A DNA stretch of 64,000 nucleotides from JAFLBI01 sp964616465 (GTDB taxonomy: Bacteria > Bacteroidota > Bacteroidia > Chitinophagales > Chitinophagaceae), in assembly GCA_964616465.1 (NCBI GenBank), contig CAZTTO010000013.1:29850-93849 (forward strand). The letters run 5' to 3'. This document shows positions 32,984 to 42,133 of the stretch, piece after piece (the stretch's first letter is position 1; each line of letters begins with the position of its first letter). The notes under the pieces were generated by a model, which did no database searches, was not told the origin of the DNA, and saw only the letters and a program-made list of their open reading frames with translations. The position numbers and the translations under genes are program-made.

Positions 32984-33914
32984 GATGGGCATAGCCTCTC
33001 AAGAAAGTAGCAGTATCCATTTTCTTTTTCCCTTCCAGCTGTAATTCTTGCACTATAATCCATCCGTCGCTTGTAGCAAATTCAAGAATTGTTTTTCCAT
33101 CAGAATGAACGCTACCTACAGTTTTATTATGCGCTTCTTTTTTGTAGGTCGCTTTGTGAATTTTCAACTTTTTATCCTGAACTGTTGTAAAGGCAGATGG
33201 GTGTGGCGCTAAGCCACGAATTAAATTGTGAATATTCTCTGAAGTATCATTCCAATGAATGACGCATGTTTCGGTAAAAATTTTAGGGGCATGGTATGCA
33301 GCGTCTTCGATATTCTGTTGCGGTGTAGGCAGTAAATTTCCTTTAGCAAGTTGATCCAGCGTTTCAATCAACAATTCAGCACCCACAATTTTTAATTCAT
33401 TGTACAAATCTCCCGTAGTAGCATTGGGTAAAATGGGAACCGACTTTTGTAATAAGATATCCCCTGTATCTATCACATGCTTTAATTGGAAAGTGGTTAC
33501 GCCAGTCGTTTTTTCACCACGAATGACCGCCCAGTGAATGGGGGCAGCTCCGCGAAATTTTGGAAGCAAAGAGCCGTGAACATTTATAGTACCTAAGGGT
33601 GGCATGTTCCATACAATTTCTGGTAACATTCTAAATGCAACCACAATTTGTATATCTGCTTTTAATTCTCTCAGCTGCTCAATAAATTCTGGTGATTTAA
33701 GAGATGCTGGCTGAAGAACGGAAAGATGATGTTCAAGTGCAAACTTTTTAACGTCACTTTGTTGCAGTTGCATGCCTCTGCCAGCTGGTTTATCGGGTGC
33801 AGTTACAACGCCAACAATATTTGCACCAGCTTCGACTAGGGCTTGTAATGATGCCACAGCAAAGTCGGGCGTACCCATAAAAACAATTCTCCAATCTTGA
33901 AATCTCTTTAGCAT
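32967..33914 (-). CDS. fmt: Methionyl-tRNA formyltransferase
   Basis: Formylates Met-tRNA for initiation. The protein is about 315 residues. It shows RIVFMGTPDFAVASLQAL at the N-terminus, APDKPAGRGMQLQ, the formyl-transfer block NVHGSLLPKFRGAAPIHWA with catalytic Asn/His, and TGVTTFQLKHVIDTGDIL, then a C-terminal tRNA-binding barrel. The ATG at 33914 is chosen because a full Bacteroidota promoter ends only four bases upstream of it; the open frame extends seven codons further. def, often its neighbour, is about 18.6 kb away here. Confidence 0.95.
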   Translation of the reverse strand: MLKRFQDWRIVFMGTPDFAVASLQALVEAGANIVGVVTAPDKPAGRGMQLQQSDVKKFALEHHLSVLQPASLKSPEFIEQLRELKADIQIVVAFRMLPEIVWNMPPLGTINVHGSLLPKFRGAAPIHWAVIRGEKTTGVTTFQLKHVIDTGDILLQKSVPILPNATTGDLYNELKIVGAELLIETLDQLAKGNLLPTPQQNIEDAAYHAPKIFTETCVIHWNDTSENIHNLIRGLAPHPSAFTTVQDKKLKIHKATYKKEAHNKTVGSVHSDGKTILEFATSDGWIIVQELQLEGKKKMDTATFLRGYAHLIESK

Positions 33915-33918
33915 TTGC

Positions 33919-33950
33919 CAAAAGTATGACTTCAAATAGAGTTATTCAAA
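33919..33950 (-). promoter_or_regulatory. Complete Bacteroidota promoter of fmt
   Basis: On the minus strand TTTG (33947-33950), 20 bases, then TACTTTTG (33919-33926): both boxes match the consensus with the right spacing. The -7 box ends 4 bases before the fmt ATG, so the transcript is predicted to be leaderless. The -33 box lies inside the last codons of the upstream gene. Confidence 0.75.
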
Positions 33951-35165
33951 GTCGGGGTATAAAAGGTATTTCTTTCGAATAGTCTTAAAGGCTGTAAGTT
34001 TTGGTTGCCAGCCTGCTTTTATTTGGTCTTCTGTTTTGCCTGCTACAATCTCAGACATCATATCGTAGCCAGCAAGTTTGTTGAAAAAATAATCTGTTGG
34101 CTTTTTAGATCTGGGATGTAAAAAAAAGCTGTCTTTGTTTGGAAATAACTTGTAAGCTTCTAAAACAAATTTGAGTTGAACTGCGTGTTTGTTTCTTGAG
34201 AAGTTTTTATTTTCACTGCCCATCACCAACCATCCATAGCAGGTTTGATTCATGAGTTTAGGACTTTTAGCACCGTCTCTAGAAGTGGGTGTGAATTTAT
34301 ACAAGTTGTTGGGTAAACTTGGGTGACCGAACACTTGAAATGGAAAGTCAGTTCCCCTGCCTTCACTCAAAGATGTACCCTCAAAAAAACAAGTTGATGG
34401 ATACCAATAGATAGAACCGGGGGTAGGGAGGTTGGGAGAAGGTTTAATGGGTAATTGGTATTTTGATGAATGGGTGTATCCACTACACTTTACCACTTGC
34501 ATTCGTAAAGTATTATAATGATCCAACGGCATACGCAACCATTTTTCACCTAAAAGCATAAGTGCATATTCGCCCATTGTCATGCCATAAACAACAGGTA
34601 CTGGTTGCATACCAACAAAACTTCTAAACGTTGTATCTAATACAGGCCCATCTACATAGAAGCCATTTGGGTTGGGACGATCTAATACCAATAAAGGTTT
34701 GTTGAATTCAGCTGCGCTCTCCATAAATTCTTCCAGAGAAGAAATAAAAGTGTAAAACCGAACGCCTACATCTTGAATATCAAAAATGAGTACATCTACA
34801 TCAGCAAGATCATCGGCAGATGGTTTTCTCTTTTTACCATACAATGAAATAACTGGAATTCCTGTTGCTGCGTCTGTATAAGTGTCCACTTTTTCACCAG
34901 CATCTGCTGTGCCTCTAAATCCATGTTCTGGACCAAATATTTTGGTAATTCGAATACCTAGCTTTTGAAGCGAATCAACCAAATGCATATTACCAATTGT
35001 TGCTGTATGGTTGGCAAAAATGCCCACACGTTTTCCCAGTAACTGAGGAATATATTGCTCAGTTTGGTGGGCTCCTGGTTCAATTTTTTGTGCGCTTATT
35101 TCTACAATTAGAATACTAGTTAGTGCCATTAGCAATGCTCCAGCACGCTTCAATACAACAAGCAT
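33942..35165 (-). CDS. NamZ-type exo-beta-N-acetylmuramidase (DUF1343), exported
   Basis: A 407-residue protein with a signal peptide (AGALLMALTSILIVEISAQ). The N-terminal domain has LLGKRVGIFANHTATIG, KIFGPEHGFRG and DAGEKVDTYTDAATGIPVIS, then DVLIFDIQDVGVRFYTFISS; the second half has VVYGMTMGEYALMLLGE and YWYPSTCFFEGTSLSEGRGT. This is the DUF1343 family, whose characterised member NamZ removes N-acetylmuramic acid from muropeptides. It should act in the periplasm in cell-wall turnover, a theme shared with the dipeptide epimerase in this window. Confidence 0.86.
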   Translation of the reverse strand: MLVVLKRAGALLMALTSILIVEISAQKIEPGAHQTEQYIPQLLGKRVGIFANHTATIGNMHLVDSLQKLGIRITKIFGPEHGFRGTADAGEKVDTYTDAATGIPVISLYGKKRKPSADDLADVDVLIFDIQDVGVRFYTFISSLEEFMESAAEFNKPLLVLDRPNPNGFYVDGPVLDTTFRSFVGMQPVPVVYGMTMGEYALMLLGEKWLRMPLDHYNTLRMQVVKCSGYTHSSKYQLPIKPSPNLPTPGSIYWYPSTCFFEGTSLSEGRGTDFPFQVFGHPSLPNNLYKFTPTSRDGAKSPKLMNQTCYGWLVMGSENKNFSRNKHAVQLKFVLEAYKLFPNKDSFFLHPRSKKPTDYFFNKLAGYDMMSEIVAGKTEDQIKAGWQPKLTAFKTIRKKYLLYPDFE

Positions 35166-35314
35166 AGGTTCTCATTTTAGCGGGTAAGTTAAAGAAATTT
35201 AATTGTCTATACGACTGGAAATAGTGAATTTTGTAGCCGAACTCGCTTTTGTTCTTGTACCGCGCTTTGCCGGGCTAATTACAATTGCCCGTTCCTTTAT
35301 AAATTTTAATAGAT

Positions 35315-35767
35315 ATGCAAACAGTACAAAAAGGCGACAAAGTAAAAGTACATTATCACGGTACATTAACAGATGGAACCACATTCGATTCTTCAGCAGG
35401 TAGAGAGCCCTTGGCTTTTGAAGTTGGTGCAGGAATGATGATTGCAGGTTTTGATCAGGGTGTAGTAGGAATGACTCTTGGTGAAAAAAAGAGAATTCAA
35501 ATTGCTCCAGCAGATGCCTACGGAGAATCAGATCCGAATATGGTGATTGAATTTCCGAAAGATCGTTTTCCTGAAGATATGGTGCCAGAAGCAGGTATGC
35601 AGTTGAATATGAGCAATGGACAGGGGCAACAATTTCCTGTTGTTATTACTGAAGTAAAAGATGAAGTGGTTGTGTTAGATGCAAACCATCCTTTAGCAGG
35701 TAAAGAATTGATTTTTGATATTGAGATGGTGGAAATTGAAACCCCATCGCGCATTATCATGCCTTAA
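35315..35767 (+). CDS. SlyD-like FKBP peptidyl-prolyl isomerase
   Basis: A 150-residue FKBP with an IF (insert-in-flap) domain as in SlyD. It starts VQKGDKVKVHYHGTLTDGTT and has FEVGAGMMIAGFDQGVVGMT and GEKKRIQIAPADAYGESDPN, the insert (about 70-130), then LDANHPLAGKELIFDIEMVE. It catalyses prolyl cis-trans isomerisation and often acts as a chaperone. The His-rich metal-binding tail of E. coli SlyD is absent. A symmetrical terminator follows immediately. Confidence 0.92.
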   Translation: MQTVQKGDKVKVHYHGTLTDGTTFDSSAGREPLAFEVGAGMMIAGFDQGVVGMTLGEKKRIQIAPADAYGESDPNMVIEFPKDRFPEDMVPEAGMQLNMSNGQGQQFPVVITEVKDEVVVLDANHPLAGKELIFDIEMVEIETPSRIIMP

Positions 35768-35775
35768 TCGAACAT

Positions 35776-35804
35776 AAAAAAAGCGGCAATTGCCGCTTTT
35801 TTTT
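35776..35804. terminator. Bidirectional terminator between FKBP and a convergent membrane gene
   Basis: An A-run, the perfect palindrome AAGCGGCAATTGCCGCTT, and a T-run. Being symmetrical it can serve both the FKBP gene and the convergent gene whose stop is at 35803. Confidence 0.92.
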
Positions 35805-36354
35805 ATGCAGTTTTTCTTCCCATCCACCAGCCTAACCAAAGGCCAACCAGGGTCCACATGACCAATGAGTCAATTAGAAAAGCTCTAATATCAAAGAGCT
35901 TATACCAAATATGACTTGTATATGCTGTGTTGAGAAAAACAATAATACCTGTTAGAAAACATAACGCAAAAATTTCCATAAAGGTTTGCGTGGTAAGTTT
36001 CTGAATAATTCTTAATAAAAGCATTAAAATAACAATATTCACTGCTAATGCTCTTACCATATTAGAAGTCATATTGGCATCATAAGAACTGTGGTACTGA
36101 ATGGTTGCCCAAGGCTTACCAGTCATTTCTTTTTCTAAGGCTTGCATTTCATCTGCGCTACTTCCTTTTGGAACTGTTGGTAAAAAATAGCCGCCTTCTT
36201 TTTCTAAGTGTTGGTTTAAGTAAGATAAAATACTGTCTTGTTTAGGCGTATAATCTTGAGCAGGCCTGTGTAAATCTAAAATTGCCCAGGATAGAAACTG
36301 CCAAATAAACAGTAGCAATCCCCCAACAAGGGTGCCAATAATTGTTTGTTTCAT
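35803..36354 (-). CDS. Small integral membrane protein, unknown function
   Basis: About 183 residues, not recognised. It has an N-terminal membrane helix (IIGTLVGGLLLFIWQFLSWA), a polar segment of about 70 residues (QDYTPKQDSILSYLNQHL to GKPWATIQYHSSY), then three further hydrophobic stretches (ALAVNIVILMLLLRI, IFALCFLTGIIVFLNTAY, DSLVMWTLVGLWLGWWMG), suggesting four helices with the polar part outside. The ATG at 36354 begins just before the first helix. It stands alone, so no functional hint comes from context. Confidence 0.7.
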   Translation of the reverse strand: MKQTIIGTLVGGLLLFIWQFLSWAILDLHRPAQDYTPKQDSILSYLNQHLEKEGGYFLPTVPKGSSADEMQALEKEMTGKPWATIQYHSSYDANMTSNMVRALAVNIVILMLLLRIIQKLTTQTFMEIFALCFLTGIIVFLNTAYTSHIWYKLFDIRAFLIDSLVMWTLVGLWLGWWMGRKTA

Positions 36355-36460
36355 GTTTGTGTGGTTTTGGTGCATTTGAAATTAAAAAATCTTAATTAGC
36401 TATTCAATTAAAATCTACAAATGGCAGGAAGCCATTAATTTGCCAATTAAAATAATTTAC

Positions 36461-37699
36461 ATGTTAAGTCCAGTTGCTGAAAAACTTATCAGATATGTAC
36501 AAATAGACACTCAAAGTGATCCCTTAAGTTCATCCATTCCATCTACAGAAAAACAAAAGAATTTATCGAAGCTTTTAGTAGAAGAACTTCATCAAATGGG
36601 TGTGTCCGATGCACTCATGGACGAGTATGGATATGTGTACGCAACTATTCCAGCTACATCTTCCAAGTCAGTACCCGTTATTTGCTTTTGTAGTCATGTT
36701 GATACAGCTCCCGATTGCAGCGGTACAGGTGTTCAACCTATTGTTCATGAAAACTATCAAGGACAAGTTATTGTTTTGCCAGATGATCCTTCGCAGAAAA
36801 TTGATCCTGAAAAACATCCTTATATATTGCAGCATGTTGGACAAACTATTATATCGGCGAGTGGTACAACATTGTTAGGTGCCGACGATAAAGCTGGTGT
36901 TGCTATTATTATGCAACTGGCTGAGGAGCTCATGAAGAACAAATCCATTCCACACGGTGCCATACGTATTCTTTTTACTCCAGATGAAGAAGTTGGAAGA
37001 GGTGCAGATCACGTAAATATACAAAGGTTAGGAGCCGAAGTGGGCTATACCTTAGATGGTGGAGAGATTGGTACATTGGAAGATGAAACGTTTAGTGCCG
37101 ATGGTGTTGTTGTTACTTTTTATGGTATCAGTGCTCATCCAGGTTATGCGAAAGGGCATATGGTGAATGCTATGAAGATTGCTGCAGACTTTATAAGCAG
37201 TTTACCGAAAGATAGATGGAGTCCAGAAACAACTGCTGGAAGAGAAGGCTTTGTCCATCCTGTTCGTATGGAAGGTAATGCGGAAAAAGCTACTATAGAA
37301 ATTATCATAAGAGATTTTGAAACGGACTTATTAAAACAATATGAAGAAAAATTGGAGCTTTTGGTGAAACAAGCTGTAGCGTTCTATCCAGGAGCAACCT
37401 ATACTTTTAAAGTACAAGAGCAATATCGAAATATGGCTGAAGTGCTTAGAAAGCAGCCGCATATTTTGGCATATGCAGAAGAAGCCTATAAGATGGCTGG
37501 TTTAATTCCTAGAAAAGAACCTATACGTGGTGGTACTGATGGTAGTCGCTTGAGTTTTATGGGACTGCCCTGTCCAAATTTATTTACTGGTATGCAGGCT
37601 ATTCATAGTCATCAGGAGTGGATTGGAGTGAGGGATATGGAAAAGGCTGTAGAAGTGTTGGTACATTTGGTGCAGATTTGGGAAAATAAAACCACTTAG
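36461..37699 (+). CDS. pepT: Peptidase T (tripeptidase)
   Basis: About 412 residues of the M20 family. It begins VAEKLIRYVQIDTQSDP and shows metal-site blocks CFCSHVDTAPDCSGT, TTLLGADDKAGVAIIM, FTPDEEVGRGADHV and GYTLDGGEIGTLEDE, with GTDGSRLSFMGLPCPNLFTG near the C-terminus. It removes the N-terminal residue from tripeptides using two zinc ions. The ATG at 36461 fits the family start; earlier in-frame codons are weaker. The next gene starts one base after its stop. Confidence 0.94.
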   Translation: MLSPVAEKLIRYVQIDTQSDPLSSSIPSTEKQKNLSKLLVEELHQMGVSDALMDEYGYVYATIPATSSKSVPVICFCSHVDTAPDCSGTGVQPIVHENYQGQVIVLPDDPSQKIDPEKHPYILQHVGQTIISASGTTLLGADDKAGVAIIMQLAEELMKNKSIPHGAIRILFTPDEEVGRGADHVNIQRLGAEVGYTLDGGEIGTLEDETFSADGVVVTFYGISAHPGYAKGHMVNAMKIAADFISSLPKDRWSPETTAGREGFVHPVRMEGNAEKATIEIIIRDFETDLLKQYEEKLELLVKQAVAFYPGATYTFKVQEQYRNMAEVLRKQPHILAYAEEAYKMAGLIPRKEPIRGGTDGSRLSFMGLPCPNLFTGMQAIHSHQEWIGVRDMEKAVEVLVHLVQIWENKTT

Positions 37700-37700
37700 T

Positions 37701-38087
37701 ATGAAAGATTATAAAGCCTACTTTATCATTCCGGAAGAACCTGCATTGGTTTATCAAGCACTTACTCAACAAGATACTATTGAGCTTTGGACAGGGGAGA
37801 AGGCAATTATGCAGGCAGAACCTGGGACAGAATTCTCTTTGTGGGATGATGATATTATAGGAAAAAATCTTGCATTTGAACCGGGTAAAAAACTCCAGCA
37901 AGAATGGTATTTTGGAGAACAAGATGAGCCGTCTATCGTTACAATGATTCTTCATCCCCATGGGAAAGGAACTTCATTAGAATTAAGGCACACCAATATA
38001 CCCGACGATGCATATGATGATTTAGTAGAAGGCTGGAACGATGTTTATATGGCATCTTTAATCGATTTTTACTCTGGAGAGGGCTAA
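37701..38087 (+). CDS. SRPBCC/START-like (AHSA1-type) domain protein
   Basis: A 128-residue single domain: YKAYFIIPEEPALVYQALTQ, IELWTGEKAIMQAEPGTEFS, FEPGKKLQQEWYFG, then TMILHPHGKGTSLELRHTNI and a long C-terminal helix DDLVEGWNDVYMASLIDFY. This is the helix-grip fold of AHSA1-like proteins, which bind hydrophobic ligands or partners; no catalytic residues are evident. It is adjacent to pepT (one base apart) and very probably co-transcribed, though no functional link is known. Confidence 0.82.
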   Translation: MKDYKAYFIIPEEPALVYQALTQQDTIELWTGEKAIMQAEPGTEFSLWDDDIIGKNLAFEPGKKLQQEWYFGEQDEPSIVTMILHPHGKGTSLELRHTNIPDDAYDDLVEGWNDVYMASLIDFYSGEG

Positions 38088-38222
38088 AATGTGCAAAATC
38101 TTTCTTAAAACCAATAAAGCACACAATTTTATTCACAACAATAGGGTTCCTTAGCTGTGTATTTTAATTTAGCTGAAACCTAGGTGTATAATTCATCTAA
38201 AACACCTTCAATCAGAATAAAC

Positions 38223-38906
38223 ATGTGGTACCTACTTCAAGTCGATACAATCCAACAAGCAGCCGCTAATGTTCCAGCACTGGCAGAAAAAGTTTCTATG
38301 TGGTCGTTGCTGCAAAAAGGTGGCTGGATTATGTTTCCATTGTATGGATTATTTGCTTTAGCAGTTTTTGTTTTTTTTGAAAGAATGATAGCTATTCAAA
38401 GAGCAGCAAAGATTGATGCAAATTTTATGCGTATCATTCGCGATCATATTCTATCGGGTAACATTAGTGCTGCCAGGAGCCTGTCAAAAAATACTGCCAA
38501 TCCAGTTGCTCGTATGATTGATAAGGGATTGCAGCGAATTGGTAAGCCAATTGATGCCATTGAAAAAAGCATGGAGAATGTAGGTAAGTTGGAAATGTAT
38601 ACCATGGAAAGAAACTTGAATATTCTTTCGCTGATTGCTGGTATTGCGCCTATGTTTGGTTTTTTAGGAACTATTGTTGGAATGGTACAATTGTTTTATG
38701 GTATTGCATCTACAGGTGAGTATACACTGAATACGATTGCTGGTGGTATCTATACCAAAATGATTACTTCTGCGGCGGGCCTTATCATTGGTTTGATAGC
38801 TTATATTGGACACAATTATCTGACAACCCAAATCGATAAGACTGCTAACAAAATGGAGGCAGCCAGTGCTGAATTCATAGATATTTTACAAGAACCTACT
38901 CATTGA
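38223..38906 (+). CDS. exbB: ExbB/TolQ/MotA-type proton channel subunit
   Basis: About 227 residues with three membrane helices: WIMFPLYGLFALAVFVFFER, then after a cytosolic loop LNILSLIAGIAPMFGFLGTI and ITSAAGLIIGLIAYIGHNYL. The loop and GLQRIGKPIDAIEKSMEN fit MotA/TolQ/ExbB. With ExbD it powers TonB-dependent outer-membrane transport or a Tol-like system. The ATG at 38223 is the likely start; a GTG 39 bases upstream is in frame. exbD follows 7 bases later, but no tonB is nearby. Confidence 0.9.
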   Translation: MWYLLQVDTIQQAAANVPALAEKVSMWSLLQKGGWIMFPLYGLFALAVFVFFERMIAIQRAAKIDANFMRIIRDHILSGNISAARSLSKNTANPVARMIDKGLQRIGKPIDAIEKSMENVGKLEMYTMERNLNILSLIAGIAPMFGFLGTIVGMVQLFYGIASTGEYTLNTIAGGIYTKMITSAAGLIIGLIAYIGHNYLTTQIDKTANKMEAASAEFIDILQEPTH

Positions 38907-38913
38907 GTTTAGT

Positions 38914-39318
38914 ATGAATATTCGCAAAAGGCTCCGCTCTCATCCTGAAATGCACACTGGTGCATTGAATGATATTTTATTCATTCTTTTGTTGTTCTTT
39001 TTGATTGTTTCTACGTTGGCTAATCCAAATGTGATTAAGGTTTCTAACCCCAAAGCAAAGAGCGATACAAAAGCTAAGCAAACTGTAGTAATAACAGTTG
39101 ATAAAAACCAACAGATTTATTTAGGGCAAAAGCCTATTGCATTTGAAAGTCTAGAAACTGAATTGCAAGCCTTCCTTCAGAAAGAAACTGAAAAGCCATC
39201 TGTTGTTATTAATGGCGATAGTACAGCTCATCTTGGTACAGCAATTCGAGTGATGCAGGTAATTAAAAAATTGGGAGCTACAACTGTAATGGCTGTTGAT
39301 AATTCAGGTCTTCAATAA
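38914..39318 (+). CDS. exbD: ExbD/TolR-type biopolymer transport protein
   Basis: A 134-residue protein with one N-terminal helix containing the conserved membrane Asp (GALNDILFILLLFFLIVSTL) and a periplasmic domain ending ATTVMAVDNSGLQ. It is the partner of the ExbB-like channel encoded just upstream. Many Bacteroidota carry two exbD copies in such operons; only one is found here. Its stop overlaps the convergent prmC gene by 7 bases. Confidence 0.9.
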   Translation: MNIRKRLRSHPEMHTGALNDILFILLLFFLIVSTLANPNVIKVSNPKAKSDTKAKQTVVITVDKNQQIYLGQKPIAFESLETELQAFLQKETEKPSVVINGDSTAHLGTAIRVMQVIKKLGATTVMAVDNSGLQ

Positions 39319-40163
39319 GCATGCACTATTCGGTTATTACCATGCATGTCTTGAATAAGTGATGTTTCAAATCCGGCCTCTTTAAATACGGAACAAGTTT
39401 CTGGTCCAAGTTGCTGATTAATTTCTACCCAAATACTTCCTCCATCTGATAAATGATCCATTGCAAATGCTGCAATTTGCCTGTAAAAAATGAGTGGATC
39501 ATTGTCTGGCACAAATAGTGCTAAATTGGGTTCATTTTCCCAAACCAACGGTTCCATACTTGCTTTTTCTGAAGCAGCTATATACGGAGGATTACTAACG
39601 ATACATTCAAATTTGCCAAACTGCTGCCAATTTTCTTTGTCAAGAAAATCAACTTGTATCGCTTGAATTGCTGGGGCATACAAATCAAAATTTTTCTGGG
39701 CTGTAGTTAAAGCTTCTTTTGAAGCATCTAATGCAAACACTTGGCTTTTGGGTAATCCTGTTTGTAATGCAATTGCAATACATCCACTTCCTGTTCCAAT
39801 ATCAATAATTGAGGGTGAAGAAAAGTTCTTAGTTCTCATCCATCTCTTAATGTGTAGCACTAACTCCTCAGTTTCTGGTCGAGGTATAAGTACATGTTCA
39901 TTTACTTCCAACTTCAACTCTCCAAACCATGCATAGCCCAATATGTATTGAATGGGTCTTCCTTTTAGCAATTCTAGGGTGATTTTTTCCCATTCCTTCT
40001 TTTGTTCTATAGAAAGCGTTAAGCTGGGATGTGTTATTCTGTCAATCTTTCTAAAGCCAATAACTTCTTCAACCACCATGTCTGCAATTGCTGCCGCCTC
40101 TGAGTCGCTATACAACTCAAACAGTTGGTACATTAGGCTTGAATAAGCATTCTGGACAGTCAT
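39312..40163 (-). CDS. prmC: Release factor glutamine N5-methyltransferase
   Basis: About 283 residues. It shows the helical N-terminal domain with GRPIQYILGYAWFGELKLEV and IPRPETEELVLHI, motif I IIDIGTGSGCIAIALQ, and the catalytic NPPY in CIVSNPPYIAASEK. It methylates the GGQ glutamine of release factors RF1/RF2. The ATG at 40163 is chosen because the family begins near there; the frame extends 17 codons upstream into the divergent promoter region. Confidence 0.93.
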   Translation of the reverse strand: MTVQNAYSSLMYQLFELYSDSEAAAIADMVVEEVIGFRKIDRITHPSLTLSIEQKKEWEKITLELLKGRPIQYILGYAWFGELKLEVNEHVLIPRPETEELVLHIKRWMRTKNFSSPSIIDIGTGSGCIAIALQTGLPKSQVFALDASKEALTTAQKNFDLYAPAIQAIQVDFLDKENWQQFGKFECIVSNPPYIAASEKASMEPLVWENEPNLALFVPDNDPLIFYRQIAAFAMDHLSDGGSIWVEINQQLGPETCSVFKEAGFETSLIQDMHGNNRIVHAY

Positions 40164-40187
40164 ACTGCAATGGTAGCGAATTTCAAT

Positions 40188-40195
40188 TAGTTTTG
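40188..40195 (+). promoter_or_regulatory. -7 box of ribD
   Basis: TAGTTTTG matches TAnnTTTG exactly and ends 9 bases before the ribD ATG, between the divergent prmC and ribD genes. It supports 40205 as the ribD start. Confidence 0.6.
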
Positions 40196-40204
40196 CCAGC
40201 TTGT

Positions 40205-41257
40205 ATGTTATCAAAAGAATTCTATATGGCTCGGTGTCTGCAGCTCGCGGCTTTAGGTTTGGGGAGGGTTGCTCCTAATCCTTTGGTTGGTGCTGTTTTG
40301 GTTGCAGAAGATAGAATCATTGGAGAAGGTTTTCATGCTGTTTTTGGAGGTCCGCATGCAGAAATCAATTGCCTTGCTTCAGTGTCTGAAAAAGACAGGC
40401 ATTTAATTGCACAAGCAACAATGTATGTTTCCCTTGAGCCCTGCGCTCATTGGGGGAAAACACCTCCCTGCTCAAATGCTATTATACAAGCAAAGATTCC
40501 ACATGTAGTTGTGGCTATACAAGATCCTTTTGCAGCTGTTAATGGAGCTGGAATTGCTCAGCTAATAGATGCTGGTATTAAGGTAGAGGTGAATGTATTA
40601 TCTGAACAAGCTGCTTTTTTGAATAGAAGATTTATTACTAGGCAGCAACTGCATCGTCCCTATATCATTTTAAAATGGGCGGAATCGGCTGATGGTTTTA
40701 TTGGTAGTGGAACGAATGAGAGATGGATGATTAGTAGTGTTATTGCACAACAAATGGTTCATAAATGGAGGGCAGAGGAAGACGCTATTTTTATAGGTAC
40801 AAATACAGCCTTGTTGGATAATCCTTCTTTAACCAATCGTTCATGGGGAGAAAAGCAGCCTCAGCGATGGGTGTTAGATATGCATCATCGTTTACTACCC
40901 ACTTTGCAAGTTTTTGATAAAAAAGCTCAAACTGTTGTTTTTACTTCGAAGTTAAATAGTGCTTTGCCATCGCACATAAAGCAGGTTGAAATAGGTGATA
41001 ACTCGAATGTACTAGAAGATGTTATGGATTGGGGTTTTCATGCAGGTATAGGATCTGTTTTGGTTGAAGGAGGAAGTATATTATTGAAAGCGTGTTTAAA
41101 TATGGGTTTGTTTGATGAATTGCGTGTAATTACTTCTAAAAAAAATGCACCTCTTAAAAATGGAGTAAAAGCACCTGAACTACCAGTGAATCTTATTTGT
41201 AGAGAAACATTGGATTTGGGAAGTGATCTTGTGAAGATTTATAATAAAGCGATATGA
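40205..41257 (+). CDS. ribD: Riboflavin biosynthesis deaminase/reductase
   Basis: About 350 residues with two domains. The N-terminal deaminase has the zinc site HAEINCLASV and EPCAHWGKTPPCSNAI; the C-terminal reductase has PYIILKWAESADGFIG, MISSVIAQQMVHKWRAEEDA and VLVEGGSILLKACLNMG. It performs steps two and three of riboflavin synthesis. The ATG at 40205 is chosen since it begins MLSKEFYMARCLQLA, the normal family start, and has a -7 box nearby. No FMN riboswitch is seen upstream; the leader would be too short. It overlaps the next gene by 4 bases. Confidence 0.95.
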   Translation: MLSKEFYMARCLQLAALGLGRVAPNPLVGAVLVAEDRIIGEGFHAVFGGPHAEINCLASVSEKDRHLIAQATMYVSLEPCAHWGKTPPCSNAIIQAKIPHVVVAIQDPFAAVNGAGIAQLIDAGIKVEVNVLSEQAAFLNRRFITRQQLHRPYIILKWAESADGFIGSGTNERWMISSVIAQQMVHKWRAEEDAIFIGTNTALLDNPSLTNRSWGEKQPQRWVLDMHHRLLPTLQVFDKKAQTVVFTSKLNSALPSHIKQVEIGDNSNVLEDVMDWGFHAGIGSVLVEGGSILLKACLNMGLFDELRVITSKKNAPLKNGVKAPELPVNLICRETLDLGSDLVKIYNKAI

Positions 41258-42132
41258 TTTATTTATTTGGAAGCATTGTTTTGTCGTCTTACCTGACTTT
41301 ATCATTTAAAATGCTGGAGCGCCTAGGTATTCCTGCATTTCAGGCCATTGTATTTAATTATATTACCTGTGTTATTACAGGATCTTTGGTTATGGGTAAA
41401 TTTCCTGTAAACGCTACAACCTCTGCTGAACCTTGGTTTTGGTGGGCGATTGTATTGGGTACTTTCTTCATTACAACTTTTAATATCATTGCATTTACTG
41501 CGCAAAAAATTGGAGTCTCAGTTGCTTCGGTGTCAAATAAACTTTCGTTGGTTATTCCTTTTTTGTTTTCAATCTATTTGTACAATGAAGCTGCAACAGT
41601 TTGGAAAATTATAGGTATAGCTATTGCCTTGGGGGCTGTATACTTAACTTGTTTGCCATCAAAATCAGAAGATTCATCACAAAAATCTATTGGCCAGCTT
41701 GTATGGTTTATGCCTGCAATTTTATTTTTAGCAAGTGGATTGATTGATACAATGGTTAAATATGTCGAAACCAGTTTTTTGAATGAGACCAATCAAGATG
41801 CTTATTTAATTACCTCTTTTGGAACTGCTGCTGTTTGGGGTTTGCTCGTATTAGGCACACAACTTGCAACAGGAAAAGCCAAACTTAATAAGAAAGCTAT
41901 CATTGCTGGAATTGCTATTGGTATACCAAATTATTTTTCAATTTGGTGTTTGGTGCATGTGCTGAAGCATTATAGTGGCAATAGTTCGGCAATTATTCCA
42001 ATTAACAATATGGGTATTGTTTTATTTAGTACTGTTATGGCTTGGTGGATTTTTAAAGAGCGCTTATCTAAATTGAATTGGATGGGCATTGCACTTTCAC
42101 TTTTGGCCATTGCTGCAATCGCATACGGATAG
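41254..42132 (+). CDS. EamA-family (DMT) membrane transporter
   Basis: A 292-residue protein with about ten hydrophobic helices in two repeats of five, the EamA/drug-metabolite transporter layout. The halves are separated near residue 145 by a polar stretch (SKSEDSSQKSIGQ). The C-terminal repeat has AIIPINNMGIVLFSTVMAWW and FKERLSKLNWMGIALSLLAI, the typical last helices. Substrate unknown. Overlapping ribD by 4 bases suggests co-expression, so riboflavin export is possible but speculative. Confidence 0.82.
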   Translation: MIYLFGSIVLSSYLTLSFKMLERLGIPAFQAIVFNYITCVITGSLVMGKFPVNATTSAEPWFWWAIVLGTFFITTFNIIAFTAQKIGVSVASVSNKLSLVIPFLFSIYLYNEAATVWKIIGIAIALGAVYLTCLPSKSEDSSQKSIGQLVWFMPAILFLASGLIDTMVKYVETSFLNETNQDAYLITSFGTAAVWGLLVLGTQLATGKAKLNKKAIIAGIAIGIPNYFSIWCLVHVLKHYSGNSSAIIPINNMGIVLFSTVMAWWIFKERLSKLNWMGIALSLLAIAAIAYG

Positions 42133-42133
42133 C

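Noticed and set aside
35203..35403. Plus-strand open frame upstream of and overlapping the FKBP gene
   Set aside because: It overlaps the well-supported FKBP gene in another frame and has no family features; it is the noncoding leader plus a shadow.
38088..38222. Search for a tRNA or small RNA in the gap before exbB
   Set aside because: No cloverleaf, no strong hairpin and no conserved box; it looks like an ordinary promoter gap.
40164..40204. Upstream extension of ribD (to 40088) and of prmC (to 40214)
   Set aside because: The extensions overlap each other on opposite strands and lie across a -7 box; family starts are at 40205 and 40163.
40196..40204. FMN riboswitch upstream of ribD
   Set aside because: The predicted leader is only a few bases long and no RFN-like conserved blocks occur before it.
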